Made by a program: the position numbers and the translations under genes. From NCBI GenBank assembly GCA_963844655.1, contig CAWJPA010000002.1, forward strand, positions 372,001 to 436,000: 64,000 nucleotides of DNA, given 5' to 3'. Shown piece after piece: positions 45,132 through 53,924 of this stretch. This stretch comes from JASHPR01 sp963844655. Lineage in GTDB: Bacteria; Actinomycetota; Actinomycetes; Streptosporangiales; Streptosporangiaceae. The notes beneath the pieces were generated by a model that saw only the letters and a list, made by a program, of their open reading frames with translations, did not search any database and was not told the origin of the DNA. Position 1 is the first letter of the stretch. The number at the start of each line of letters is the position of its first letter.

Positions 45132-46088
45132 ATGCGGTCTCTCTCTCGTTCGCTGACGGCTGCCGCCGCGGCCGCGGCGCTGGCGGTGTCGGCCGCCGCG
45201 TGCGGCAGCTCAGGTTCATCAGCCAGCTCGGCCTCGGGCGGCAGCCCGGCCGTGACCGGGAGCTTCCCGGCCGCGGTCACCACCCAGATCGGCGTGGTGC
45301 ACATCAAGGCGCGCCCCAAGGCGATCATCTCGCTGTCACCCACGGCCACCGAGATGCTGTACGCGATCGGCGCCGGGAGCCAGGTCAAGGCCGTGGACTC
45401 CGATTCCGACTTCCCGGCGCAGGCCCCGATGACCAAGCTCTCCGCGTTCCAGCCGAACGTGGAGTCGATCGTTTCCTACAAGCCCGACCTGGTCGTCATC
45501 TCCAACAACATCAACGGGCTGGTCAAGCACCTGGCCCAGTTCTCGATCCCGGTCTTGTACCTGCCCGCCCCCGCCGGCCTGAACGGCGTGTACTCCGAAT
45601 TCAGCCAGCTCGGCCAGGCGACCGGCCACGTGAGCCAGGCCACCAGGGAGGACGCGGCCATCCGCGGCCAGATCAAGCAGATCGTGGCCTCGGTGCCGAA
45701 GCACGCCAAGCCGCTCAGCTATTACTACGAGCTCGACCAGACCTACTACTCGGTCACGTCCGCGACCTTTGTCGGGAGCCTGCTGGGGCTGCTCGGCATG
45801 AAGAGCATCGCGGACTCCGCGTCCGGGGCCGCCTCATCCGGCGGCTACCCCCAGCTGTCCTCGGAGTACGTGGTCAAGGCCAACCCGGACTTCATCATCC
45901 TGGCCGACACCGTGTGCTGCCATCAGGACGCGGCGACCGTGGCCAAGCGGCCCGGCTGGTCCAGTCTGGCCGCGGTCAAGGCCGGTCACGTCATCCCGCT
46001 GAACGATGACGTCGCCTCCCGCTGGGGCCCGCGCATCGTCGACCTGCTGCGCACCGTGGCCACCCACATCAAGCAGGGCAGCGGGTGA
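45132..46088 (+). CDS. btuF: Cobalamin ABC transporter substrate-binding lipoprotein
   Basis: 318 residues from ATG 45132; the GGAGG six bases upstream decides this start over ATG 45126. A signal peptide (RSLSRSLTAAAAAAALAVSA) ends in AAAC, a lipoprotein attachment site. The BtuF/FhuD-like fold shows AIISLSPTATEMLYAIGAGS, KPDLVVISNNINGLVKHLAQ, GYPQLSSEYVVKANPDFIIL and WSSLAAVKAGHVIPLNDD. The B12 riboswitch in its leader makes cobalamin the expected ligand. It overlaps the permease gene by GTGA. Confidence 0.92.
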   Translation: MRSLSRSLTAAAAAAALAVSAAACGSSGSSASSASGGSPAVTGSFPAAVTTQIGVVHIKARPKAIISLSPTATEMLYAIGAGSQVKAVDSDSDFPAQAPMTKLSAFQPNVESIVSYKPDLVVISNNINGLVKHLAQFSIPVLYLPAPAGLNGVYSEFSQLGQATGHVSQATREDAAIRGQIKQIVASVPKHAKPLSYYYELDQTYYSVTSATFVGSLLGLLGMKSIADSASGAASSGGYPQLSSEYVVKANPDFIILADTVCCHQDAATVAKRPGWSSLAAVKAGHVIPLNDDVASRWGPRIVDLLRTVATHIKQGSG

Positions 46089-47461
46089 AATCGAAGGTCC
46101 CGGGAGGTCCGGCGGGCCCAGCCGAGCCCGTCAAGTCGCCCGTGCCCGCTGGGCCGGACCCGGCGGCTGCACCCGCAGCGGCGGCGCCCGGGACCGCGGG
46201 CCCTGATCCGCTGGCGCCTGACCCGGTGGCGCCCGGCCCAGTGGCGCCCGGCCCAGTGGCGCCCGACCCGGTGGTACCCGACCCAGTGGTACCCGGCCCA
46301 GTGGCGCTGGACCCGGTGGCGCCCGACCCGGTGATGCTTGACCCGGTGATGCGTGACCCGGTGGTACCCGACCCAGTGGCTCCGGACCCGGTGGCGCCCG
46401 GCCCGGCCCGGCCCGCGCTGGGGCGGGTCAGGCCGGGCCGGCCGCTGGCCATCGCGGCGGCAGCCCTGCTCGTCGCCCTGATGGTGGGGGTGTCGGTCGG
46501 GCCCGCCGACCTCTCCCTGGCCACGGTGGGCCAGGCGCTGCTGATGCGGCTGCCCTGGCACCCGGCCCTGACGGTGCCGCCGATCGACAGCGCGATCGTC
46601 TGGCAGATCAGGGTCCCGCGGGTGCTCCTGGGCGCGCTGGTGGGCGCCATGCTGGCCGGCGGCGGCGCCGCGTACCAGGGCGTGTTCCGCAACCCGCTCG
46701 CCGATCCCTACCTGCTCGGCGTCGCGGCCGGCGGCGGCCTGGGCGCCACCCTGATCATCGTGAACAACGCCAGCATCGGCCTGCTGCCGCCCGCCGCGTT
46801 CGCGGGTGCCGCGGCCGCGGCCGCGATCACGTACGTGCTCGGGTCTGGCGCGGGCCGGGGCGGCGAGTCGCCCGGCCAGGGGGGCCGCACCGCGTCGATC
46901 GTGCTGGCCGGCGTCGCGGTGGCCGCGCTGCTCACCGCCATCCAGGAATACCTGCAGCAGCAGCACTCGCAGACGCTGCCGGAGATCTACTCGTGGATCC
47001 TCGGCGAGCTCTCCCTGGCCTCGTGGTCGGACATCGTGGTGATCCTGCCCTACGTCGTGATCTCGGCCGGGCTGCTGCTCGCCCACCGGCGGCTGCTTGA
47101 CGTGCTCCGGGTCGGTGAGGCGGAAGCGGCCAGCCTCGGCGTGAACGTGGCCCGGCTGCGGCTGACCGTGGTGCTCGCGGCCACGCTGGGCACGGCCGCG
47201 GCGGTCTCGGTCAGCGGGCTGATCGGATTCGTCGGGATCATCGTGCCGCATACGGTGCGGATGACCGCCGGGGCGAGCTACCGGATCGTGCTGCCGGTCT
47301 CGATGGTCGGCGGTGCCGCGTTTCTGGTTCTCGCCGACGTCGCCGCCCGGACCGTCCAGGCGCCCGCCGAGGTGCCGATCGGGGTGATCACCGCGATCGC
47401 CGGGGCGCCATTCTTCCTGTTCGTGCTGCGGTCGCGGCGGACCCGCCGGGACCTGTCGTGA
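46085..47461 (+). CDS. btuC: Cobalamin ABC transporter permease (FecCD family) with repetitive N-terminal extension
   Basis: 458 residues from GTG 46085, overlapping btuF. Residues about 118-458 are a FecCD/BtuC permease with around ten membrane helices: IWQIRVPRVLLGALVGAMLAGGG, YQGVFRNPLADPYLLGVAAG, and GFVGIIVPHTVRMTAG, the ATPase-contact loop. The first 117 residues are Pro-rich and include 14 copies of a PxPVx pentapeptide (bases 46202-46411). Such a tail is not normal for BtuC, which starts directly with TM1, and it probably lies in the cytoplasm. Overlaps the ATPase gene by GTGA. Confidence 0.92.
   Translation: MKSKVPGGPAGPAEPVKSPVPAGPDPAAAPAAAAPGTAGPDPLAPDPVAPGPVAPGPVAPDPVVPDPVVPGPVALDPVAPDPVMLDPVMRDPVVPDPVAPDPVAPGPARPALGRVRPGRPLAIAAAALLVALMVGVSVGPADLSLATVGQALLMRLPWHPALTVPPIDSAIVWQIRVPRVLLGALVGAMLAGGGAAYQGVFRNPLADPYLLGVAAGGGLGATLIIVNNASIGLLPPAAFAGAAAAAAITYVLGSGAGRGGESPGQGGRTASIVLAGVAVAALLTAIQEYLQQQHSQTLPEIYSWILGELSLASWSDIVVILPYVVISAGLLLAHRRLLDVLRVGEAEAASLGVNVARLRLTVVLAATLGTAAAVSVSGLIGFVGIIVPHTVRMTAGASYRIVLPVSMVGGAAFLVLADVAARTVQAPAEVPIGVITAIAGAPFFLFVLRSRRTRRDLS
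46202..46411 (+). repeat. 15-bp tandem repeat array in the btuC N-terminus
   Basis: Fourteen in-frame 15-base units of the type CCCGGCCCAGTGGCG encode pentapeptides such as PDPVA, PGPVA, PDPVV and LDPVM. Units differ mainly at positions 2 and 5, so the array is partly degenerate. Copy number could vary between strains. Confidence 0.85.
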
Positions 47462-48252
47462 TCAGCCTCGACCAGGTGCGGGTCCGCTACGGCAGCGCGG
47501 TCGCGCTGGCCGGGGTCACCGAGCGCGCGGCACCGGGCGAATGGCTCGGCGTCATCGGCCCGAACGGCGCGGGCAAGACCACTCTGCTGCAGGCGGTCGC
47601 CCGCCAGGTCCGCCATGACGGCGTGGTTGAAGTCTGCGGGCAGCCGACTTCCGGGATCTCGCACAAGAGGCTGGCCCGGCTGGTCGCCTACGTGCCGCAG
47701 CGGCCGCTGCTGCCGCCGGACATGACGGTCAGCGACTACGTGCTGCTCGGCCGGACCCCGCACATCGGCTATCTGCGGGTGGAGACCGACGCCGACCGGA
47801 GCATCTGTGCCGACCTGATCGGCCAGCTGGGCCTCGCCGCCATGGCCGGCCGGGAACTGCGCACGCTGTCCGGCGGCGAGCTGCAGCGGCTGGTTCTGGC
47901 CCGGGCCCTGGCCCAGCAGGCGCCCGTGCTCGTGCTCGACGAGCCGACCAGCGCCCTGGACCTCGGCCGCCGGGTGGACGCGCTCGAGCTCGTCGACGGG
48001 CTGCGGCGGGAGCGGTCGCTCACGGTCCTGTCGGCCGTGCACGATCTCACCCTGGCCGGCCAGTACGCCGACCGGCTGCTGCTGCTGGACGGCGGCACCG
48101 TGACGGCGAGCGGGCCGCCCGCCGACGTGCTGCGCGAGGACGTGCTGCGCCGCCACTTCGGCGCGGGCGTGCAGGTGCTGACCACTGCCCACGGCGACCG
48201 GGCCGTTATCTCGCTGCGCCCGGAGCGCAACGCCAGGCCCGGGACCGGCTAA
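47458..48252 (+). CDS. btuD: Cobalamin ABC transporter ATPase
   Basis: 264 residues from GTG 47458, overlapping btuC by 4 bases. Walker A GPNGAGKTT, signature LSGGELQRLVLARAL, Walker B VLVLDEPTSALD and switch His in SAVHDLTLAGQYADRL place it in the FecE/BtuD group. It energises the BtuFCD importer. Its stop overlaps the convergent globin stop by a few bases. The riboswitch upstream covers the whole operon. Confidence 0.93.
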   Translation: MISLDQVRVRYGSAVALAGVTERAAPGEWLGVIGPNGAGKTTLLQAVARQVRHDGVVEVCGQPTSGISHKRLARLVAYVPQRPLLPPDMTVSDYVLLGRTPHIGYLRVETDADRSICADLIGQLGLAAMAGRELRTLSGGELQRLVLARALAQQAPVLVLDEPTSALDLGRRVDALELVDGLRRERSLTVLSAVHDLTLAGQYADRLLLLDGGTVTASGPPADVLREDVLRRHFGAGVQVLTTAHGDRAVISLRPERNARPGTG

Positions 48253-48689
48253 CCGCCGGGCCACTCCCACTTCGGCACCTCCCGGAGCGGGTGCAGCTCG
48301 TCGTCGGTCTCGGCGTGGGAGTTCTGCATGGCCACGTGCGACCCGAACTCGACGTGCGAGCGCAGCGCCTCCCGGAACGGCGGGTCGTCGGGAAGCCCGG
48401 CCGTGTCCGCCGCGGCCAGGTACAGCTGCACGAACCGCTGCCGCTGCGCCTCGGTGATGTTCAGCCCGCGGTGCACGTCGATGAGATGGGCGAAGCCAAG
48501 CTCGCGGGTGAAGTCGTCCGGGCCGCCGAACGACTCGGCCTCGAACGCGGTGAGGTGGTCGACGTGCTCCGGCCGTCCCGCGCCGAACAGCGGCTCAAGC
48601 ACCGGATCGGCCAGCACGCTGCCGTAGAAGATGTCGATGAAACGGCGCAGGCTCTCCCGGCCGCCCGCATGCTCATAGATCGACTCCAT
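48249..48689 (-). CDS. Truncated haemoglobin-like protein
   Basis: 146 residues from ATG 48689; ATG 48707 in the same frame would add six residues. Globin pattern: MESIYEHAGGRESLRRFIDIFYGSVLADPVLEPLFG with the B10 Tyr, DHLTAFEAESFGGPDDFTRE, and AHLIDVHRGLNITEAQRQRF with a likely proximal His. It fits the group II/related truncated haemoglobins, which bind oxygen or NO. It is convergent with btuD. The C-terminus after GSHVAMQNSH is an acidic tail. A second globin lies at 55117-55539. Confidence 0.82.
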   Translation of the reverse strand: MESIYEHAGGRESLRRFIDIFYGSVLADPVLEPLFGAGRPEHVDHLTAFEAESFGGPDDFTRELGFAHLIDVHRGLNITEAQRQRFVQLYLAAADTAGLPDDPPFREALRSHVEFGSHVAMQNSHAETDDELHPLREVPKWEWPGG

Positions 48690-48741
48690 GTTTACATCAT
48701 TACACATCCGCAGCCGGCGGCCCGGCGGCGGCCATCGGCAG

Positions 48742-48810
48742 GCGCCGGGCGCAGGCGAGCCGCGGGCGCCGGGCGCAGGCGAGCCGCGGGCGCGGGGCGC
48801 AGGCGGCGGG
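48742..48810. repeat. 24-bp tandem repeat between globin and dehydrogenase genes
   Basis: Two perfect copies of a 24-base unit (GCGCCGGGCGCAGGCGAGCC plus GCGG) at 48742-48765 and 48766-48789 are followed by a degenerate third copy to 48810. The array fills most of the gap between the dehydrogenase stop and the globin start. It may be neutral or affect transcription between them. Confidence 0.8.
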
Positions 48811-48814
48811 CGTG

Positions 48815-49957
48815 CTACACCCCGAGGCCGCGGCCGATGATCTCCTTCATGATCTCGGTGGTCCCACCGAAGATCGTCTGAGCCCGGCCGTCGGCGAACG
48901 CGCGCGCGACCGGGTACTCGCGCATGTAGCCGTAGCCGCCGTGCAGCTGGACGCACCGGTCCACGACCCGGCTGCACAGCTCGGTGTCCCACCACTTCAG
49001 CATCGACGCGTCCTCGTTGGACAGCGTGCCGGCGTTGTGCTCGGTGACGGCCCGGTCGGTAAACGCCCGCGCCACGGCGAGCTCGGTCGCCATCTCGGCC
49101 AGCACGAACCGGTTGTACTGGAACCTCCCGATCGGCCGCCCGAACGCCTGCCGCTGCTTGCAGTACTCCAGGGTCTCCTCGAACACCTGCTCCGCCCCGG
49201 CCAGGGCGGCGGTACCGATCGCGACCCGCTCGCGGGGCAGGTTCTGCATGAGCGCGACGAAGCCGCCGCCCTCGTCGCCCAGCATGTTCTCCGCTGGCAC
49301 CCGCACGTCGGAGAAGAACAGCTCCGAGGTGTCCTGGGCGTGCATGCCGACCTTGTCCAGGTTGCGGCCCCGCTCGAATCCCGCCATGCCGCGCTCGACC
49401 GCCAGCAGGCTGATTCCCTGGTACCCAGCGTCCGGGTCGGTGCGCGCCACGACGATGACCAGGTCAGCCAGCTGGCCGTTGGAGATGAACGTCTTCTGGC
49501 CGTTCAGCACGTAGTGGTCGCCGTCGCGCACCGCCGAGGTGCGGATCCCCTGCAGATCGCTGCCGGCACCGGGCTCGCTCATCGCGATCGCGGTGATGAT
49601 CTCACCGGAGCAGTAGCCGGGCAGCCACCGCTGGCATTGCTCCGGGCTGGCCAGCCGCTGGAAGTACTGGCCGTTGATGTCGTTGTGGACCGAGAACCCG
49701 GGGCCATGCGCGCCGGCCCGGGTCATCTCCTCGTTCAGGACGAGATAGAACCGGTAGTCCGGGTTCCCGCCGCCGCCGTACTTCTCGTCGATGTCGATCC
49801 CGAGCAGCCCGGCCCGGCCGGCGGCCAGCCAGACATCGCGGGAGACGACACCGTCCCGCTCCCACTGCTCGTGATAGGGCGTGATCTCTTTGGCGATGAA
49901 CGAGCGGACCATGTCCCGGAACGCGCCGTGCTCGCTGGTGAAAATGTCTCGCTGCAT
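48815..49957 (-). CDS. Acyl-CoA dehydrogenase, long-chain (LCAD) type
   Basis: 380 residues from ATG 49957. Family motifs: IAMSEPGAGSDLQGIRTSA, LPRERVAIGTAALAGAEQVFEE and HGGYGYMREYPVARAFAD. The usual C-terminal catalytic Glu (YEGT) is replaced by Gly in IFGGTTEIMKEIIGR, exactly as in mitochondrial LCAD. In that enzyme the base is a Glu on helix G; here LPRER supplies it. So it is likely active on long or branched acyl-CoA, using FAD and an electron-transfer flavoprotein. No beta-oxidation partner is adjacent. Confidence 0.9.
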   Translation of the reverse strand: MQRDIFTSEHGAFRDMVRSFIAKEITPYHEQWERDGVVSRDVWLAAGRAGLLGIDIDEKYGGGGNPDYRFYLVLNEEMTRAGAHGPGFSVHNDINGQYFQRLASPEQCQRWLPGYCSGEIITAIAMSEPGAGSDLQGIRTSAVRDGDHYVLNGQKTFISNGQLADLVIVVARTDPDAGYQGISLLAVERGMAGFERGRNLDKVGMHAQDTSELFFSDVRVPAENMLGDEGGGFVALMQNLPRERVAIGTAALAGAEQVFEETLEYCKQRQAFGRPIGRFQYNRFVLAEMATELAVARAFTDRAVTEHNAGTLSNEDASMLKWWDTELCSRVVDRCVQLHGGYGYMREYPVARAFADGRAQTIFGGTTEIMKEIIGRGLGV

Positions 49958-49980
49958 TGTGGCCAGGGTAAGGCCAGGGT

Positions 49981-50493
49981 CTACGCGGCGCTAGGCTCCG
50001 GCAGGTACGCGGCCCACTGCGGATCGCCGTCGTGGGCGGCCCCGATCAGCCGCCAGTGCGCACCGCGCGGCACCGCGGGCACGTACCGCAGGGTCCAGCC
50101 GAGTTCGTCGATCAGGCGGTCGGCCTTGCGGTGGTTGCAGCGCATGCAGGACGCGACGCAGTTCTCCCAGGCGTGGGTCCCGCCGCGGCTGCGCGGCACG
50201 ACGTGGTCGATGGTCTCGGCCTTGATTCCGCAGTAGGCGCACAGGTAGTTGTCGCGGCGCATCAGCGCGGCCCGGGTCAGCGGGACGCGGCTGCGATGCG
50301 GCACCCGGATGTAGCGGCGGAGCCTGATCACGGACGGGGCGACCAGCATGACCGAGGCGGAGTGCAGCACCGCCCCGTCGGAGTTGTCGTGCACGACCTC
50401 GGCCTTATCGCCGAGCACCAGGCACACAGCCCGGTGCAGGCCAACCGTGGTGAGCGGCTCATACGTGATGTTGAGCAGCAAAACCCGACGCAC
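49981..50493 (-). CDS. HNH endonuclease family protein
   Basis: 170 residues from GTG 50493, preceded by GGGAGGTGGGA. The start fits actinobacterial homologues beginning with a VLLLNITYEPL block. The HNH core is LMRRDNYLCAYCGIKAETIDHVVPRSRGGTHAWENCVASCMRCNHRKADR, with two CxxC zinc-binding pairs and the DH dyad. Such stand-alone proteins (McrA-like) are common in actinomycetes and of unknown target; homing or restriction is possible. No methylase lies nearby. Confidence 0.85.
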   Translation of the reverse strand: MRRVLLLNITYEPLTTVGLHRAVCLVLGDKAEVVHDNSDGAVLHSASVMLVAPSVIRLRRYIRVPHRSRVPLTRAALMRRDNYLCAYCGIKAETIDHVVPRSRGGTHAWENCVASCMRCNHRKADRLIDELGWTLRYVPAVPRGAHWRLIGAAHDGDPQWAAYLPEPSAA

Positions 50494-50749
50494 TCCCACC
50501 TCCCAGGCAGGTGCGCCGCCGTAGTGTCGGGGCACCCGTGACCAGTGTGATTGCCTGATGGCCCGTCCGCCAACCCCATAAGCGTAAACCGCGCGCAACA
50601 GCTATCCGGTCGTACGCGGCGGTAGGGGTTCAGTTCTGGCTCACGGCACCGCCCGCCACGCGCGCCGGGCAACATCAGCCGCAGGCACGGGCAGACCGAA
50701 CTGAGCGCGTAGGCCGAGGTCAGCTACTGGTTCGCCGCCGGGGCGCTTC

Positions 50750-51268
50750 TTACCGCGAGCCTTCTGGACGGTCGAGGTCGCCGCGGCGTATCCGGGCCTT
50801 CTTCAGGGCGGCCGCGTAGTTCTCCTGGCGCACCCCGTAGAGGTCGTCGTCGTCCCGGTCGTCATCGGCGATGACGCCCGGGGCCTCGGGGCGCTCCTCA
50901 CGCCGCTGGGAAACGTAGCGGCGGAAGTCGCTGAACAGCACCCGGCGATGCCGGCCGGACTGGTCGTAGAGGATCTTTCCCTCGCTGAGCAGCTGCACCA
51001 GCGCCGACCGGGTGACGCCGAGGAAGTCGGCGGTCTCCTGCGTGCTGAGCCGCTGCGCCTGGGGCAGGACGGTGATCGTCTTTCCCTCGCGCAGGGCCTC
51101 CACCACCCGGGTCAGGGCCCGGTAGACCTCTTCGGGGATCGGGTCCTGCTCACGGTCGGAGCCGGGCAGCAGGGGCTCGGGGCGCAGTTCCAGGAAGCGG
51201 CTCAGGCCAAGCAGGGCAAGCAGGTCCGAGGAATGGAACACCACCTCAGACTCGGCCCCGGTTGTCAC
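50750..51268 (-). CDS. Excisionase-type HTH protein (possible orphan antitoxin)
   Basis: 172 residues from GTG 51268, preceded by GGGAGGGATTT. The HTH is RLSTQETADFLGVTRSALVQLLSEGKILYDQSGRHRRVLFSDFRRYV, the MerR/excisionase-like domain often found in antitoxins. The C-terminus is acidic (DDDRDDDD) and then basic. In many actinomycetes such genes precede a PIN-domain toxin; here no PIN gene follows in the 256 bases before the HNH gene. Function as a stand-alone regulator is inferred. Confidence 0.78.
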   Translation of the reverse strand: MTTGAESEVVFHSSDLLALLGLSRFLELRPEPLLPGSDREQDPIPEEVYRALTRVVEALREGKTITVLPQAQRLSTQETADFLGVTRSALVQLLSEGKILYDQSGRHRRVLFSDFRRYVSQRREERPEAPGVIADDDRDDDDLYGVRQENYAAALKKARIRRGDLDRPEGSR

Positions 51269-51589
51269 AAATCCCTCCCACGCCCGCAGTTGTGAAATCC
51301 GTACATTTACCCAAGACGGCGCGTACGTGATGAACGTGCGGCAGACCCAGGAGACCGATCTGGCAGGCACACCCTCAGGCCCCGTCGGTGACGCGGCCGC
51401 CTGCACTGAGGCGGTGAATCCCCAAGGATAGCCTGACGCCGGCCCGAGCGATAGGAGCAGGTCTGCCCGGGGCCGCGCCGGTGCGGCGGCTATCGCAGTG
51501 ACCGCGGTGGTTTGGCATCTGGCCAGGTCACCGACGTCATCTGGCGGGGCGGCCGAGGATCGGGCAGCAGGGGACATAGAGTGCGGGCC
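51269..51589. other. Divergent promoter region, no gene seen
   Basis: 321 bases between the excisionase-like gene and the oligopeptidase. No convincing frame or strong hairpin. It must hold the promoters of both genes. Confidence 0.45.
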
Positions 51590-53686
51590 ATGACCGCAGC
51601 AGCCTCTTACCCCCCGGCCCGGCGCCAGGACCTCACCGACCAGATCCACGGCCGGGCGGTGGCCGATCCCTATCGCTGGCTCGAGGACGCCGACAGCGAC
51701 GAGACCCGGGCCTGGCTGGCCGCGCAGGACGAGCTGCTGGCCCAGCACGTGGCGGAGCTGAGCGGCCGGGAGGCGCTCGCGGCGCGGATCTACGAGCTGC
51801 TCGGCGCGGGATCCGTCGGTGCCCCCATCTGGCGGGGGGAGCGGAGGTTCTTCACCCGCCGGGATCCGGGCCAGGAGCACGCCGTGCTCTATACGGCCAC
51901 GGCCGACGGCGGTGAGCGGGTCCTGATCGACCCGGTGGCGATCGACAAGTCCGGCACCACCACGCTCGACGCCTGGCAGCCGGACGTCGAGGGCCGCCTG
52001 CTCGCCTATCAGCTGTCCGAGGGCGGGGACGAGGAGTCCGTGCTGCGAGTCATGGACGCCGCCACCGGCGAGATCGTCGACGGCCCCATCGACCGGTGCC
52101 GGTACACCCACGTGGCCTGGCTGCCCGGCGGCAAAGCGTTCTACTACACCCGCAGGCTCGGGCCGGACCAGGTGCCCGACGGCGAGGAGCAGTATCACCG
52201 GCGGGTCTACCTGCACGCGCTGGGCAGCCCCGCCGACGACGATGTCCTGATCTTCGGCAACGGGCTGGAGAAAACCAACTACTACTCGGTGTCAGTCAGC
52301 CCGGACGGTCGCTGGCTGACCATCGGGTCGGCGGCGGGCACCGCGCCCCGCAATGACTTGTGGATCGCGGACCTGACCGCGTCGCCGGAGTCAGCACCCC
52401 AGCTGCGGGTGGTGCAGCAGGGGGTCGACGCGCAGACCGGCGTGCACGCGGGCCGGGACGGCCGCCTGTACGTATGGACCGACCGGGACGCGCCGCGGGG
52501 CAGGCTGGCGGTGACCGACCCAGCTGAGCCGGGCCGCGAGCACTGGCGTGACCTGGTCCCCGAGGACCCGGAGGCGGTGCTGACCGACTTCGCGATCCTG
52601 GACGGCGACGAGCTGGACCCGCCGCTGCTGCTGGTGTCCTGGACCAGGCACGCGATCAGCGAGATCAGCGTCCATAACCTGGTCACCGGCCAGCGGACGG
52701 GCACCGTGCCGCTCCCCGGCCTCGGCACCATCGGCGGGCTCAGCGAGCGGCCGGAAGGCGGTCACGAGGCGTGGTTCGGCTACACCGACAACACCACTCC
52801 CCCGCTGGTACTGCACTACGACGCGAACCGCGGCGCGGTGCAGATATGGGAGCGCGCCCCCGGCTCGGTGACCGCGCCGCAGATCTCGGCCCGCCAGGTC
52901 GCCTACCCGTCCCGGGACGGCACCCTGGTCCGGATGCTGATCATCTCGTCCGGGCCGGACGGGCCCGATGAGCCGCGGCCGACGATCCTGTACGGGTACG
53001 GCGGCTTCGGCGTGAAGATGACGCCGGGCTACACACCGCCGATCCTGGCCTGGGTCGAGCAGGGCGGGGTCTACGCGATCGCGGCGCTCCGGGGCGGCGG
53101 CGAGGAGGGCGAGGACTGGCACCGCGCGGGCATGCGGGACCACAAGCAGAACGTGTTCGACGACTTCCAGGCCGCCGCGCAGAAGCTGATCGACGACGGG
53201 TGGACCACCCGCGAGCAGCTGGGGATCTCCGGGGGCTCGAACGGCGGGCTGCTGGTCGGGGCCACGGTCACCCAGCGGCCCGACCTGTGCGCGGCGGCCG
53301 CGTGCTCCGCGCCGCTGCTGGACATGGTCCGCTACGAGAGGTTCGGGCTCGGCGAGACCTGGAACGACGAGTACGGGACCGCGGCGGACCCCGAGGAGCT
53401 CGGTTGGCTGCTCTCCTACTCGCCCTACCATCACGTGCGCGAGGGAACCGAGTACCCGGCGATCCTGTTCACGGTGTTCGACAGCGACACCCGGGTGGAC
53501 CCGTTGCACGCGCGCAAGATGTGCGCGGCGCTGCAGCACGCCACCACCGCCAAGTGGCCCGCTCACCCCATCCTGCTGCGGCGCGAATCCGATGTCGGGC
53601 ACGGGGCCAGGGCCGTCAGCCGTTCGGCCACCCTGGCCGCGGACACGCTGGCCTTCCTCGCCTTCCACACCGGCCTCACCCGGTAG
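51590..53686 (+). CDS. Prolyl oligopeptidase family serine peptidase (S9)
   Basis: 698 residues from ATG 51590. An N-terminal beta-propeller follows the POP opening PYRWLEDADSDETRAWLAAQ. The C-terminal alpha/beta-hydrolase domain has YGYGGFGVKMTPGYTP, ALRGGGEEGEDWHRAG, the catalytic Ser in GISGGSNGGLLVG, Asp in VFDSDTRVDPLHARKM, and His in ESDVGHGARA. It has no signal peptide, so it degrades short proline-containing peptides in the cytoplasm. Length and motif order are typical. Confidence 0.95.
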   Translation: MTAAASYPPARRQDLTDQIHGRAVADPYRWLEDADSDETRAWLAAQDELLAQHVAELSGREALAARIYELLGAGSVGAPIWRGERRFFTRRDPGQEHAVLYTATADGGERVLIDPVAIDKSGTTTLDAWQPDVEGRLLAYQLSEGGDEESVLRVMDAATGEIVDGPIDRCRYTHVAWLPGGKAFYYTRRLGPDQVPDGEEQYHRRVYLHALGSPADDDVLIFGNGLEKTNYYSVSVSPDGRWLTIGSAAGTAPRNDLWIADLTASPESAPQLRVVQQGVDAQTGVHAGRDGRLYVWTDRDAPRGRLAVTDPAEPGREHWRDLVPEDPEAVLTDFAILDGDELDPPLLLVSWTRHAISEISVHNLVTGQRTGTVPLPGLGTIGGLSERPEGGHEAWFGYTDNTTPPLVLHYDANRGAVQIWERAPGSVTAPQISARQVAYPSRDGTLVRMLIISSGPDGPDEPRPTILYGYGGFGVKMTPGYTPPILAWVEQGGVYAIAALRGGGEEGEDWHRAGMRDHKQNVFDDFQAAAQKLIDDGWTTREQLGISGGSNGGLLVGATVTQRPDLCAAAACSAPLLDMVRYERFGLGETWNDEYGTAADPEELGWLLSYSPYHHVREGTEYPAILFTVFDSDTRVDPLHARKMCAALQHATTAKWPAHPILLRRESDVGHGARAVSRSATLAADTLAFLAFHTGLTR

Positions 53687-53710
53687 CCGCCAACCCCGCA
53701 CCCGCCGCAC

Positions 53711-53779
53711 CGCCAGCCGGATGGTGGGCACCCCGACGGGGTAAACCCCGCGCCGCCAACCTGATGGTGGGCGCCCCGA
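53711..53779. repeat. Pair of 26-bp direct repeats after the oligopeptidase gene
   Basis: Two copies (53711-53736 and 53754-53779) sharing GATGGTGGGC and CCCCGA differ at 4 of 26 positions and lie 43 bases apart in the 238-base gap before mscS. The stretch GTAGCCGCCAACCCCGC at the gene end has related sequence. A role in RNA processing or transcription end is possible; no U tract follows. Confidence 0.6.
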
Positions 53780-53924
53780 TGTGGCTAGAGCAACATCGAG
53801 GGCCCCACCACACTGCTCGGCCGGGAGCAGCGGCCCGCGGGCGCGCACCCCAGATGGGCAAGTCCGCTGCGCGGGTTTTCTGGTCGCGACTATGGTGGGC
53901 CGCTGGTCACGAAAGGGGGTCATC

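Noticed and set aside
50750..51268. Toxin-antitoxin module
   Set aside because: Only the HTH (antitoxin-like) gene is found; no PIN or other toxin gene on either side.
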